DNA from: Kribbella jejuensis
GTDB lineage: Bacteria > Actinomycetota > Actinomycetes > Propionibacteriales > Kribbellaceae
Assembly: GCF_006715085.1 (NCBI RefSeq)
Contig: NZ_VFMM01000001.1
Coordinates: 1,302,001-1,366,000 of the forward strand
Length of the DNA: 64,000 bases
Direction: 5' to 3'
The notes under the pieces were generated by a model. It worked only from the letters and a program-made list of their open reading frames with translations. It did not search any database and was not told the origin of the DNA. The translations under genes were made by a program, and so were the position numbers. Each line of letters starts with the position of its first letter. Position 1 is the first letter of the stretch. Below, in pieces: positions 15,664 through 24,735 of this stretch.

Positions 15664-18663
15664 TCAGCCTGACGGCGAGGCCGGCGGGCTCGACGGTGTT
15701 GTCGACGGGGTCGTCGACGGTGCTGTTGATGGTGTTGTCGATGGGGCGCCGGACGGTTTCGGTGTCGGGGTGGGCGTCGCCGCGGCACCGGCCGTCGCCC
15801 GGTCGAGCGCGGCCTTCATCTGGTTCACGTTCGACTGGTAACCGGCGAGGTCACCCTTCTTGAGGGCGTCCTGTGCCCGGTTGTAGGCCGCTTCGGCTTC
15901 GGCCAGGGCCTGCTTGACGGTCTGGTTCGTCTGTGCCGGCGGTGTCTTGGTGCCCGGTGGGTTCTCGCCCGTGTCGACGTTGGTGTTGAACACCTTCTCG
16001 AGGGCTTCCTGCAGCGTCGTCCCGAAGGCGACGTTGTCCCCGAAGGACACCAGGACGTACCGCAGGACCGGGTAGTTACCCGGCCCGCTGGTCCGCGACG
16101 AGTAGACCGGCTGGACGTAGAGCAGACCACCGCCGAGTGGCAACGTGAGGAGGTTCCCGAACTGGGCTCTGGCGCCGCTGTTCTGCTGGTTGATCGGCAG
16201 CAACGCCGCTCGGATGCCTTCGTCGGTCTGGAACTTGTTGTACACCTGCCCCGGACCAGGCACCTGCAGGTTCGCCGGCAATCGGAGTATTCGGAACTTG
16301 CCGTAGTCCGGGGAGGTTGCCTCGGAATCGACAGCCATGAACGCGGTGAGGTTCTCCCGTTCACCGTTCGGTACGTACACGGAGGTCAGGGAGAACTTCG
16401 GATCGGTCTGGTCCGGCATCCGCAACGAGAGATAGAAGGGAGGCTGGCTGATTTGGCTGGACGAGTCGCTACCGGTCGCCACCGCGGTCGGGTCGGCCGG
16501 AACGCGCCACAGGTCGCTGTTCTGGTACCAGGTGCCCGCGTCCTGGACGTGGTACTTCGCGAGCAGGTCGCGCTGCACCTTGAACATGTCCTCCGGGTAG
16601 CGCAGGTGCGCCATCAGCGCCGGGGAGATGTCGGAGCGCGGCTTGACCGTGCCGGGGAAGGCCTTCATCCAGGTCTTCAGGACCGGGTCGTTCTCGTCCC
16701 ATGCGTACAGCTCGACCGAGCCGTCGTAGGCGTTGACGACGGCCTTGACCGAGTTCCGGATGTAGTTGATCTTCTCGCTCGGCTGCTGGGCGATCGTGCC
16801 CCGGCCGGTGGTGGTGTCCCGGGTGCTGGTGTCCAGCCCGACCTTCTCGGAGTACGGGTAGTTGTCCGAGGTGGTGTAGCCGTCGACGATCCAGACCACC
16901 TGGCCGTCGACGACCGCCGGGTACGGGTCACCGTCCGGCGTCAGCCACGGCGCGGCCTTCTCGACCCGCTCGCGCGGGGTGCGGTCGTAGAGGATCTTCG
17001 AGGCCGAGTTCACCCGGCTGGACAGCAGGATGTTCGCGTCCCGGAACTTGGTTGCGTAGAGCAACCGGTTGAAGAAGGAGCCGACCTTGACGCCACCCTT
17101 GCCGTTGTAGGTGTTCAGCGTCGGGTCACCGCCTTTGGTCCCCTCCGGGGTGTCCAGCTCGACCGGCGCGGATCCCGGCGGCGCACCGACGATCGAGTAG
17201 TCCGGCGACTGCTCACCGAAGTAGATCCGCGGTTCGTAGTCGCCGAGCTGGCCCTGCGGCGGCAGGTCCTTCTCGGTCCAGACCGGCGTACCGTCGGCGG
17301 CCCGCTGGTTCCCGTTCGCGGCGACCACGCCGTAGCCGTGGGTGTAGACCGTGTGATCGTTGTTCCAGTTCCGCTGACCGGCCGGCAGCCGGTCGATCTG
17401 GACCTCCCGGGCCGCGATCACGGTGTCCTGGGTCTTGTCCTTGAGCTTGTACCGGTCCACATCGAGATCGGTCGGGAAGGAGTAGAAGCCACGGACCTGC
17501 TGCAACTGCTCGAAGGTCGGACCGATGACGGTCGGGTCGATCAGCCGGATGCCGGGCAGCACGTCCGCATCGGCGGTCAGCTCGTTCGGCTTGGCGGTGC
17601 TCTGCGCCTGGTACTCGGTGATCTGTGTGTTCTCGAGACCGTACGCCTGGCGCGTGGCCGTGATGTTCTTGGTGATGTACGACCCTTCCTTCACCGGCTC
17701 GCTCGGGCGCACCCGCAACTGCTGGAGAGCGGCCGGCCAGAGCGCGCCGAGGAGGATCGCCGACAGGATCAGCACGACCGTGCCGACGCCGGGCAGCAGC
17801 CAGGTCCGGCGTACGACGTTCGCGAAGAATAGGCCGGCGCAAAGGACCGCGATGACCGCCAGGATCTCCTTGCTGGGCAGGATCGCGTGGTCGCCCGTGT
17901 AGGAGATACCCGTGAAGAGCCTGCCGTCGGAGGTGGTCAGGCCGTAGCGGTCGAGCCAGTAGCTGAACGCCTTGAGGAGCACGAGCAGCCCCAGCAGCAC
18001 CGAGAACTGCACCTGCGCCGCACCGGAGGCCTTCTGTCCCTTGGCCGACGGGCGGAACCCGCCGTACAGGTAATGGGTGATGATCGCGGCCACCAGCGAG
18101 AGCAGCACGATCGAGTAGCCGAAGCCGAGCAGTACGCGCAGCCACGGGTAGTCGAAGACGAAGAACGAGATGTCCTTGTTGAAGTGCTGGTCGGTGACTC
18201 CGAACGGGGTCCGGTTCTTCCACGCCAGGAAGGTCTTCCACTCCCCCGAGGCTGCCGAGCCGCCGAAGATCAGCATCAGCGTGGCGACCACGCCGACGGC
18301 GATCTTCCCGTGCTGCTGGAGCAGGTCGCCGTACCGCTCGAATCCGGGGCTCGGCGACGGAGCGAGGGCGACCCGCGGCCGGGTGCGGAACGCAACGATG
18401 ATGTTCGCAACGACGGCGACCGCCATCAGCAGGCCGACCACCACGAACAGCAGCACCCGGGTGCCGAGCACCGTGCTGAACACCGAGCCGAGGTCGACCG
18501 ACCGGTACCAGAGCCGCTGGGTCCAGACGTCGGTGAAGACGCTGAAGAGGATGAGCAGGACGATCAGTGTCGCGATCGTCGGCAGCAGCGCGCGTGGACG
18601 GCCGCCCGGCCGCCGCATTCGCCGGGCAGGCTCCTCAGGCATGTCGTAGACGCCGTCGCTCAT
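15664..18663 (-). CDS. UPF0182 family large membrane protein
   Basis: A 999-residue protein matching the UPF0182 family found across actinobacteria (Rv3193c type). About seven transmembrane helices fill the first 330 residues (LLPTIATLIVLLILFSVF, VLLFVVVGLLMAVAVVANIIV and others). A large extracytoplasmic domain follows, rich in YTHGYGVVAANGN- and LPLGGGLLYVQPVY-type motifs. The C-terminus is a low-complexity Pro/Ser/Thr tail with TPS repeats, probably wall-spanning and variable. The start overlaps the stop of the PPA1309 gene (ATGA). Molecular function is unknown; a role in envelope processes is inferred. Confidence 0.93.
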   Translation of the reverse strand: MSDGVYDMPEEPARRMRRPGGRPRALLPTIATLIVLLILFSVFTDVWTQRLWYRSVDLGSVFSTVLGTRVLLFVVVGLLMAVAVVANIIVAFRTRPRVALAPSPSPGFERYGDLLQQHGKIAVGVVATLMLIFGGSAASGEWKTFLAWKNRTPFGVTDQHFNKDISFFVFDYPWLRVLLGFGYSIVLLSLVAAIITHYLYGGFRPSAKGQKASGAAQVQFSVLLGLLVLLKAFSYWLDRYGLTTSDGRLFTGISYTGDHAILPSKEILAVIAVLCAGLFFANVVRRTWLLPGVGTVVLILSAILLGALWPAALQQLRVRPSEPVKEGSYITKNITATRQAYGLENTQITEYQAQSTAKPNELTADADVLPGIRLIDPTVIGPTFEQLQQVRGFYSFPTDLDVDRYKLKDKTQDTVIAAREVQIDRLPAGQRNWNNDHTVYTHGYGVVAANGNQRAADGTPVWTEKDLPPQGQLGDYEPRIYFGEQSPDYSIVGAPPGSAPVELDTPEGTKGGDPTLNTYNGKGGVKVGSFFNRLLYATKFRDANILLSSRVNSASKILYDRTPRERVEKAAPWLTPDGDPYPAVVDGQVVWIVDGYTTSDNYPYSEKVGLDTSTRDTTTGRGTIAQQPSEKINYIRNSVKAVVNAYDGSVELYAWDENDPVLKTWMKAFPGTVKPRSDISPALMAHLRYPEDMFKVQRDLLAKYHVQDAGTWYQNSDLWRVPADPTAVATGSDSSSQISQPPFYLSLRMPDQTDPKFSLTSVYVPNGERENLTAFMAVDSEATSPDYGKFRILRLPANLQVPGPGQVYNKFQTDEGIRAALLPINQQNSGARAQFGNLLTLPLGGGLLYVQPVYSSRTSGPGNYPVLRYVLVSFGDNVAFGTTLQEALEKVFNTNVDTGENPPGTKTPPAQTNQTVKQALAEAEAAYNRAQDALKKGDLAGYQSNVNQMKAALDRATAGAAATPTPTPKPSGAPSTTPSTAPSTTPSTTPSSPPASPSG

Positions 18664-19277
18664 GGTCGGTTCTCCTCGTCGTCACTCACGCCGTCGACCC
18701 CAGGACCTTCACCCGGCCGGTTGCCGGCCGAAGGTTCGAATGTCAATGACAGTACTTCGCACAGCGTGGGGACCAAGTCGACCCCGGTGAGCACTGCACT
18801 GTCCTCGTCGTGCGCACGCAGCCGGACCGCACCGAAACGGTCCCCTTCACGCAGCACCGCGGCGACCATGCGGACCTCGTGCCGGCGCGGATCGCTACCG
18901 GCCAGCCGGGCCAGCTCGGCGTCGGACTCGACGCTGGACAGTCCCGACTCGGCCGCCGCCGGCAGCACGATCCGTTCGATCGCCAGGGCGCAACCGGCGA
19001 CACCCTCGGGCCATTCGATCCTGCCCAAGGTGTCAGCGAGGTTCTCGTCGTCGACGCCACCGGGCAGCTCGCCCTGGGCCACCGGGGTCAGTGGCTGGGA
19101 CGCGTCCTCGGCGCCGAGTTCGGCGGCCAGTTGCGGTTCGGCGCGCAGCAGTTCGGCGGTCGGGACCAGCGCGAACAACTGCGCCGGCTGGTCCCAGCCC
19201 GCGCCGCTCACATGCTTCTCGATCTCGACCACCGCGCGGCTGAGCGCGTCAGGAGGCAGCGTGCCTACGGAATCCAT
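18660..19277 (-). CDS. PPA1309 family protein
   Basis: A 205-residue soluble protein of the PPA1309 family, an actinobacterial family of unknown function usually encoded beside UPF0182. Conserved-looking blocks are ALSRAVVEIEKHVSGAGWDQPAQLFALVPTAELL, IEWPEGVAGCALAIERIVLPA and HEVRMVAAVLREGDRFGAVRLR. I use the ATG at 19277 (MDSVGTLPPDAL); the frame continues to 19415, but that extension runs through the left arm of the long inverted repeat and is not family-like. It overlaps the UPF0182 start by 4 nt. Confidence 0.88.
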   Translation of the reverse strand: MDSVGTLPPDALSRAVVEIEKHVSGAGWDQPAQLFALVPTAELLRAEPQLAAELGAEDASQPLTPVAQGELPGGVDDENLADTLGRIEWPEGVAGCALAIERIVLPAAAESGLSSVESDAELARLAGSDPRRHEVRMVAAVLREGDRFGAVRLRAHDEDSAVLTGVDLVPTLCEVLSLTFEPSAGNRPGEGPGVDGVSDDEENRP

Positions 19278-19326
19278 GCCGGCAGATCTTCCCTTCGGCT
19301 CGCCGATTCGTTCAGGTTGCTCATCT

Positions 19327-19489
19327 GGGCATGTCTCCCAATCCCGCGCCGTCGCGAGCAGGTGCTCGGCGGAGTGCCTCGGCGCGCCGGCGCGGAGGGC
19401 TCGATGTGGTTCCATCGTGCCCTTCGCGCCGGTGCGGCGAGGTGCCCGCCGAGTGCCGCGCAGTAGGCGTGGGATTGGGAGACATGCCC
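19327..19489. repeat. Long imperfect inverted repeat (about 163 bp palindrome)
   Basis: GGGCATGTCTCCCAATCCC (19327-19345) is perfectly inverted at 19471-19489. Inward of these 19-bp ends the two arms stay similar: the GGTGCTCGGCGGAGTGCCTCGG side mirrors the GAGGTGCCCGCCGAGTGCCG side, and GAGGGCTCGATG mirrors CATCGTGCCC, up to a centre near 19408. The transcript could fold into one stem of nearly 80 bp. It begins on the last base of the PDZ-protease stop codon, between two co-directional genes. No transposase is present. It looks like a palindromic intergenic repeat (REP/MITE-like) acting as a terminator or mRNA stabiliser. Confidence 0.85.
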
Positions 19490-20523
19490 TAGCTGCACGA
19501 GGGGACGTCTCCCTTGCCGGTGGTGACCGCCTGCAGGGCGCTGATCGCGTCCTTCAGCGTGCTGATCTTCACCAGCCGGATGCCGCTGACGTCCGCGTGC
19601 AGCGCGGCCTCACAGTTCGGCGCGGGGACCAGGAAGATCGTGGCGCCGTCATTCTTGGCACCGGCGATCTTCTGCTGGATGCCGCCGATCGCGCCGACCT
19701 GGCCGAGCGCGTCGATCGTGCCGGTGCCGGCGACGTGCTTGCCGTTCAGCAGCGCGCCCGGCGTCAGCTTGTCGTAGATGGCCAGCGCGAACGCGGTACC
19801 CGCACTCGGACCGCCGATGTCCTGACCGAGGTTGACCGTCACCTTCACTGTCGAGTCGACGCCGATCGTGATCCCGACCATCGGGCGGGTCTCCTCACCG
19901 GGAGTCGCGGCCGTCTTCAGTTCGACGGTCTGCTCGGCGGTGCCGCGCCGGATCAGGAACACGACGGTCTGACCGACCTTGTGCTTCCGGACGAGCTCAC
20001 CGACCTGCGGGACCTGTGTCACCGTGTGGCCGTCGACGGCCAGAATCAGGTCACCGGGTTTCAACTTGCCCTCGGCCGGCGACTTGTCCGCGACCGTCGA
20101 CACCTTCGTGTGGAACGGGACGTTCGCGGCCTGCAGCGCCGCGGCGACCGCACTGTCCTGGGAACCGGTCATCTCCGCGGTGTTCTGCTGCTCGACCTCG
20201 TCGGCGCTCTGGCTCGGCGGATAGATGATGTCGCGGGGGAACAGGTCGTGGTGTGGGTCGAGCCAGTTCCGCATCGCCTGCGGAAGCGTCAACTGCCGAT
20301 CGGGCGAGGTCACCGACACCGTGGTCAGGTCCAGCTGGCCCGACGTCGGGAAGGTCTCGTGACCGGTGATCTCGATCACCGGCTTGTCTTTCGCCGTCCC
20401 GAGCGTGTCCTTGACCGGTCCCGGGCTGAACGAGACGAACGGCACCGGGAACGCGGTCACCAACCCCAGCGAGACGACGAGCACGACGATCGAGGCGACC
20501 AATGTGGCGGTACGACGTGTCAC
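19489..20523 (-). CDS. Lon-like PDZ-domain S16 protease (YlbL type)
   Basis: A 344-residue membrane-anchored protease. One N-terminal helix (ATLVASIVVLVVSLGLVTAF) is followed by a PDZ domain (about 130-205, KLKPGDLILAVDGHTV) and a Lon-type S16 domain with the Ser240 (IGGPSAGTAF) / Lys285 (GGIQQKI) dyad. It resembles mycobacterial Rv3194c. It probably degrades or processes proteins outside the membrane. The start overlaps the small membrane-protein gene upstream (ATGA), and the stop touches the long inverted repeat. Confidence 0.93.
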   Translation of the reverse strand: MTRRTATLVASIVVLVVSLGLVTAFPVPFVSFSPGPVKDTLGTAKDKPVIEITGHETFPTSGQLDLTTVSVTSPDRQLTLPQAMRNWLDPHHDLFPRDIIYPPSQSADEVEQQNTAEMTGSQDSAVAAALQAANVPFHTKVSTVADKSPAEGKLKPGDLILAVDGHTVTQVPQVGELVRKHKVGQTVVFLIRRGTAEQTVELKTAATPGEETRPMVGITIGVDSTVKVTVNLGQDIGGPSAGTAFALAIYDKLTPGALLNGKHVAGTGTIDALGQVGAIGGIQQKIAGAKNDGATIFLVPAPNCEAALHADVSGIRLVKISTLKDAISALQAVTTGKGDVPSCS

Positions 20524-20792
20524 GAACCCTGCCCTGCGATCTTGGTGGAGCCGGAGCCCCGGTCCTCGGAGACCGGCTGATGGTTACGACGACCCAGGCC
20601 GCGGCGACGTTCCGGAGTGGCCCGTGGGCCCGGCGCGGAGAGCGCGGCGTTGAACCGGCGGAACTCGTCCACCGACGCGAACGGACCACCGGAGCGGCGC
20701 GGCTCACGGCTGCGCCACCCGCGCCAGCCTGCCCAGCACATCGCGAGCAGCGTGGCGACCAGCGGGAACGCCAGCCACGCCAAAACCTTCAT
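20520..20792 (-). CDS. Small membrane protein upstream of PDZ protease
   Basis: A 90-residue protein with one N-terminal transmembrane helix (VLAWLAFPLVATLLAMCWAGWRGW) and a basic, disordered C-terminal tail containing FASVDEFRRFNAAL. Small proteins of this design are often found just before YlbL-type genes in actinobacteria. The 4-nt overlap with the protease start suggests coupled translation and perhaps a physical partner role. Function is not known. Confidence 0.75.
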   Translation of the reverse strand: MKVLAWLAFPLVATLLAMCWAGWRGWRSREPRRSGGPFASVDEFRRFNAALSAPGPRATPERRRGLGRRNHQPVSEDRGSGSTKIAGQGS

Positions 20793-20822
20793 CCGGCCAC
20801 CTTCATGCGCCCAGCGTACGGG

Positions 20823-21248
20823 TCAGTGAGCGCCGACCCACTCGCTGCCACCGTCGGTGAAGTGCTGGTGTTTCCAAATCGGGACCTCTGCCTTGAGGTC
20901 GTCGATCAGCTGCCGGCATGCCGTGAAAGCCACATCCCGGTGCGATGCGGCTACCGCGACGATCACCGCGGCGTCCCCGATGACAAGGTCTCCGGTCCGG
21001 TGGACGGCGGCCAAAGCCGTCACCGCGGGGTCGTCGCAGACCCGCTGCGCGACCTTCCGCAGGTGCTCGAGCGCGTCCGGGTGCGCCTCGTAGCTGAGCT
21101 GCTCGACGGGCTTTTCCTGGTCGTGGTTGCGCACAGTGCCGATGAAAAGCGCAGTTCCACCCGCCGTCGGATCCGCGACAGCAGCCAGCACCTCGTCGCT
21201 GGACAACGCACTGTCGCGAATGTCCAGCAGCCTGATCGCGTCGCTCAT
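20823..21248 (-). CDS. moaE: Molybdopterin synthase catalytic subunit
   Basis: A 141-residue MoaE protein that, with thiocarboxylated MoaD, turns precursor Z (cPMP) into molybdopterin. Features are TALFIGTVRNHDQEKPVEQLSYEAH, the VHRTGDLVIGDAAVIVAVAASHRDVAF block and the active-site lysine region VPIWKHQHFTDGGSEWVG. I start at the ATG at 21248, which has a GAGG ribosome site; the frame is open to 21323. No other moa genes lie nearby. The FdhF-type molybdo-enzyme at 40.2 kb is one likely consumer of the cofactor. Confidence 0.93.
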   Translation of the reverse strand: MSDAIRLLDIRDSALSSDEVLAAVADPTAGGTALFIGTVRNHDQEKPVEQLSYEAHPDALEHLRKVAQRVCDDPAVTALAAVHRTGDLVIGDAAVIVAVAASHRDVAFTACRQLIDDLKAEVPIWKHQHFTDGGSEWVGAH

Positions 21249-21550
21249 CGGTTCCTCATTCCCGCCGGGTACCACGCCTGCAGAGCACACCATTCCATTC
21301 CCGCAGCACGATTCTCCCTCCAACCCTGGATTTCCCCGACATCACCTCCCGGTTCAGCACATCTCGCGCTGCGTTGTGTGTCCCGGCGTACACCCAAAGA
21401 GACTGTTGCCCTGCTCCCCTACTTGGCTGCGTGTCTCCCGGCTCTGCCCGCGGCGAACACCAGGCGGGAACTGTTGACCGGACGCGGAACTCGTGGACCG
21501 AACCAGTACGTTTGGAGTAGTACGCCCCACCCGCACAGGAAGGCCCTCCG
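21249..21550. other. Intergenic region between divergent moaE and DUF2342 genes
   Basis: A 302-bp gene-free stretch. It must hold both divergent promoters. An isolated TTGACC (21474-21479) faces the DUF2342 gene but has no matching -10 at 17-18 bp, and I see no convincing hairpin or operator. The AGGAAGG just before 21551 is the ribosome site of the DUF2342 gene. Confidence 0.5.
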
Positions 21551-22852
21551 ATGAGCGACGAACCGGAAAACCCGGACAACCCCTTCAAGGGCACGCCGTT
21601 CGAGGCCATGTTCCAGCAGTTCTCCGGTGCGGCCGGCGCGGGCGCTACCCCGGACCTGAACGCGATCTTCGCGCAGGTCCAGCAGCTGCTCAGCGGTTCG
21701 GCCGACGGCAAGCCGGTGAACTGGGACCTGGCCAAGGACATCGCGCGCAAGACGGTCTCCGCCGCCGGGGACCGGTCGATGACGGCGACCGACAGCGATC
21801 GGGTCGCCGACGCGGTCCGTCTCGCCGAGCACTGGCTGGACGACGCGACCACACTGCCCGAGGTCTCCGCGACCTCACAGGCCTGGAGCCGCGCCGAGTG
21901 GGTCGAGAACACGCTTCCGGTGTGGCAGACGATCGTTGACCCGGTGGCCGAGCACGTCGCCGGCGCGATGGGCAACGCGCTGCCTGCCGAGGCACAGCAG
22001 TTCGCCGGTCCGATGGCGGGGATGCTGCGGCAGCTCGGCGGTTCGGTGTTCGGCGCGCAGGTCGGGCAGGGTCTCGGCGAGCTCGCGGGTGAAGTGGTCA
22101 GCTCGTCCGACATCGGCCTGCCACTGGGCCCGACGGGCCAGGCGATCCTGCTGCCGGACAACGTCGCGAAGTTCGCCGAGGGCCTTGGGTTGACCGACGA
22201 GGACGTCCGGCTGTACCTGGCGCTCCGCGAGGTCGCCCACCAGAGGCTGTACGCCGGTGTCCCGTGGCTGCGGCAGCACCTGCTCGCCGCGGTCGCCGAC
22301 TACGCGGCCGGGATCGAGGTCGACTCCGGCAAGATCGAGCGCGCGATGGCCGACATCGACCCGCAGAACCCGGAAGCCATGCAGGAGGCCCTCGCGGGCG
22401 GCCTGTTCGAGCCTGAGGACTCCGAGCAGCAGAAGGCCGCTCTCGTCCGACTCGAGACCACGCTCGCGTTGGTCGAAGGCTGGGTCGACGACGTCGTACG
22501 CGAAGCCACCAAGGGCCGGATGCCCGCCGCCGTACAACTCGCCGAGACGGTACGCCGCCGCCGCGCCGCGGGAGGACCCGCAGAGCAGACGTTCGCCACC
22601 CTCGTCGGCCTCCAACTCCGCCCCCGTCGCCTCCGCGACGCCGCCAACCTCTGGGCAGCCGTCCGCGACGCCCGCGGGGTAGAGGGCCGCGACAGCCTCT
22701 GGTCCCACCCCGACCTGATGCCCAGCACCAGTGACCTCGACGACCCCATCGGCTTCGCCCAACACGCCGGCGAACTGTCCAACATAGACATCACCGACTT
22801 CCTGGACACCCCCACCAACCCCGAAGAAGACAACGGCGACACCCCCAAGTAG
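21551..22852 (+). CDS. Zincin-like DUF2342 (zinc-dependent metalloprotease family) protein
   Basis: A 433-residue protein of the DUF2342 family (mycobacterial Rv3195 type), sometimes named F420 biosynthesis-associated or zinc-dependent metalloprotease. Family features are the WDLAKDIARKTV and DAVRLAEHWLDDATTLP segments and the helix LREVAHQRLYAGVPWLRQHLLAAV, a relaxed zincin-like motif (AH rather than full HExxH). A true catalytic role is therefore uncertain. The ATG has a good ribosome site (AGGAAGG). It is divergent from moaE and lies next to the PDZ protease, as in mycobacteria. Confidence 0.88.
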   Translation: MSDEPENPDNPFKGTPFEAMFQQFSGAAGAGATPDLNAIFAQVQQLLSGSADGKPVNWDLAKDIARKTVSAAGDRSMTATDSDRVADAVRLAEHWLDDATTLPEVSATSQAWSRAEWVENTLPVWQTIVDPVAEHVAGAMGNALPAEAQQFAGPMAGMLRQLGGSVFGAQVGQGLGELAGEVVSSSDIGLPLGPTGQAILLPDNVAKFAEGLGLTDEDVRLYLALREVAHQRLYAGVPWLRQHLLAAVADYAAGIEVDSGKIERAMADIDPQNPEAMQEALAGGLFEPEDSEQQKAALVRLETTLALVEGWVDDVVREATKGRMPAAVQLAETVRRRRAAGGPAEQTFATLVGLQLRPRRLRDAANLWAAVRDARGVEGRDSLWSHPDLMPSTSDLDDPIGFAQHAGELSNIDITDFLDTPTNPEEDNGDTPK

Positions 22853-22910
22853 GGGGTGAGTCCCACCGCAGCTCGACGGCGGTCCGGAGTGGATGCGGGA
22901 GACTGGGCGG

Positions 22911-23456
22911 ATGCTTCGTGTAGATGCGGTTGGGGTTTTGGAGAGGTGGAATGCGCCGGATGGGGAGCAGGAGGAGTTGCGGCGGCATTACCTGAGGCAT
23001 CTGGCTGAGCACGTGGACGGGATGTGGCGGACGTGCCGGCCGGAGCATGTGACCGCCAGTGCGTTGGTGGTCGATGCGCCCGGCGAGAAGACCCTGCTGA
23101 CGCTGCACAAGGCAGTTGGGCGTTGGCTTCAGCTCGGCGGACATTGCGAGCCTGGCGACACCACCTTGACCGGCGCGGCCCTCCGCGAAGCAACTGAGGA
23201 GTCCGGGTTGATCGGGCTGACGGTCGGCCCGCAGCCCCTTCATCTCTCGCGCCATCTCATCGAGGCCGGCGGTTGTGCGGGCGCGTACCACCTCGACGTC
23301 CAGTTCTTGGTGACCGCGACCACGGATACCGAGTACGTGGTCAGCGACGAGTCGGAGGATCTTGCCTGGTTCCCTCTCGATGCCCTGCCACCCGACACGG
23401 ACGCCAGTGTCCAGGCTCTCGCGAGTCGCGCACTTCAGCACATACCCCACGTCTGA
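22911..23456 (+). CDS. NUDIX hydrolase
   Basis: A 181-residue NUDIX protein with the box starting at GGHCEPGDTTLTGAALREAT and ending EESGL, holding the REATEE metal-binding core. The N-terminal helix domain (EELRRHYLRHLAEHVDGMWRTCRPEHVTASALVVD) is typical of a large actinobacterial NUDIX subgroup. It hydrolyses a nucleoside-diphosphate-linked substrate that cannot be identified from sequence. The ATG is 58 nt after the DUF2342 stop, so co-transcription is likely. A strong terminator follows. Confidence 0.9.
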   Translation: MLRVDAVGVLERWNAPDGEQEELRRHYLRHLAEHVDGMWRTCRPEHVTASALVVDAPGEKTLLTLHKAVGRWLQLGGHCEPGDTTLTGAALREATEESGLIGLTVGPQPLHLSRHLIEAGGCAGAYHLDVQFLVTATTDTEYVVSDESEDLAWFPLDALPPDTDASVQALASRALQHIPHV

Positions 23457-23470
23457 GACGGGACAGAACT

Positions 23471-23498
23471 GTGGGCCGGCTCAACTCAGCCGGCCCAC
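23471..23498 (+). terminator. Hairpin terminator after the NUDIX gene
   Basis: GTGGGCCGGCT (23471-23481) and AGCCGGCCCAC (23488-23498) form a perfect 11-bp stem with a 6-nt loop, 14 nt after the stop codon. Confidence 0.8.
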
Positions 23499-23539
23499 TT
23501 CCCCGCAACAAGCCCCCCAGCCCTGCTTCCCCCGCCGAG

Positions 23540-23910
23540 ACCGCTCCCCGTGCCCCCACTGGCAATGCGCCCCGTGCACCCCACTTGCTGGTAGCGATCC
23601 CCGTGTCCCCGCTAGTGGTTCCCCGGCACCCCACTGCTACTGGCAATGCTCCCCCGTGCCCCCACTGCTGGTAGCGCTCCCCCGTATCCCCGTTGGTGAT
23701 ACTGCTCCCCCCGCGTCCGCTGGTACAACCCCAGCGATCCCGCTGGTACAACCCCCCAGCGATCCCCGCTACTACAACTCCCCCGCGATCCCCGCTGGTG
23801 CTACTCCCCGCGATACTGCGTCCCCGCTCCCCCGCGATACTGCGTCCCCGCTCCCCCGCGTGCTGCGTCCCCGCTCCCCCGCGCGTACTGCGTCCCCGTC
23901 CCCTCGGCAC
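23540..23910. repeat. Degenerate C-rich minisatellite in a 670-bp gene-free gap
   Basis: The stretch 23457-24126 has no credible gene. Its core is a run of degenerate units of about 20-26 bp built on CCCCGCTGGTA and GATACTGCGTCCCCGCTC. The right-hand end is most regular: GATACTGCGTCCCCGCTC occurs twice, followed by two shortened copies. Nearly all G/C is C on the plus strand, so the minus strand carries many runs of 4-5 G that could form G-quadruplexes. Open frames across it encode only Arg/Gly/Ser repeats. From 23911 to 24126 I see nothing. Confidence 0.75.
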
Positions 23911-24126
23911 GGTCCGTTGACCCTGCCGTCTTCCTGCCCCCGTTGATGTGGCGTGTCCAGGGTGGCGCGGTCCCCCGACCGCGCGGTTGGTGCCGTTCCC
24001 CGCCGCATCCCCCCGGTGCGGTTGGGTTCGTCGAGTACCGCCCCTGAACGGCATCGGCGAGGGTGCTGGGCTTCCCCCGAAGACCCTGCTGCATGGTGAA
24101 CGAGTGGGTGTGGAGAAGGTGACGGG

Positions 24127-24735
24127 TCAGGAGTGACGAAGTATGGATCTTGTCGCGTCCCAGCCCTCAAGTCCCGGATCCAGTCGCGCTATGTCAGCAT
24201 TCGATCGCAGACGGTGCCAACCAGGGCCGATCGCGACCGCGTGCCGGCGCGGTTTGCGGGCTTCCAGCTCGGCGAGCGGGGTGTCGAAGGTCGGCGCGAG
24301 TTCGGCGACCCAGTCCGCGACCGGCACGTTCACTCCGATCGCCGCCAACGTGCCGTCCTCCGCCGGAGTCACCGCGATGTCGGCATGAGCGAGAGCGCGG
24401 AACAGCTTGCCGATCAACAGCCCAGGCAAGTCGGGTACGTCGTGCGACACCGCAACGACCGCCGCGGCCGACCCCGCCTGTGACAACGCGTCCAGCACGG
24501 GCCGCGCAGGATCAACGGCGTACGTCGGCGTCCCGGGCCAGGTCAGTGCGCTCATCTCGGCCACGGCGCCCTCGTCGCCAGCAACCGCGACGGCGACCTC
24601 GACCCGATCCAGCGCGGCCAGGACTTCGTACGTGTCCTCGGCCAGCGCGAGCCGCCACGCCTCCGGATCGCGGCCGGGCGGAGCCCACGTACCAACTCCC
24701 GGTACGACGACAACGACGACCCGGCGGTCCGTCAT
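24127..24735 (-). CDS. GT-A-like (DUF2064/nucleotidyltransferase-like) protein
   Basis: A 202-residue protein. The order [11 protein letters not shown]..., [40 protein letters not shown] and [21 protein letters not shown] follows the nucleotide-diphospho-sugar-transferase-like fold of the DUF2064 group (D-PDLP and PA-DG motifs), but the first motif is altered. Substrate and even activity are unknown. It overlaps the upstream HxlR gene by 4 nt, so the two are translated together; why a regulator is coupled to it is not clear. Confidence 0.6.
   Translation of the reverse strand: MTDRRVVVVVVPGVGTWAPPGRDPEAWRLALAEDTYEVLAALDRVEVAVAVAGDEGAVAEMSALTWPGTPTYAVDPARPVLDALSQAGSAAAVVAVSHDVPDLPGLLIGKLFRALAHADIAVTPAEDGTLAAIGVNVPVADWVAELAPTFDTPLAELEARKPRRHAVAIGPGWHRLRSNADIARLDPGLEGWDATRSILRHS

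Noticed and set aside
19327-19489. Insertion sequence or transposon end pair
   Set aside because: The inverted repeats enclose only about 125 bp that itself continues the palindrome; no transposase or target duplication is visible.
17887-20580. An 897-codon plus-strand open frame
   Set aside because: It runs antisense through UPF0182, PPA1309 and the PDZ protease. Its protein is Arg/Ala/Asp-rich without domain features; it is a GC-rich shadow frame.
23540-23910. CRISPR array
   Set aside because: Units are degenerate, very C-rich and contiguous, with no regular repeat-spacer alternation, and no cas genes are in the window.
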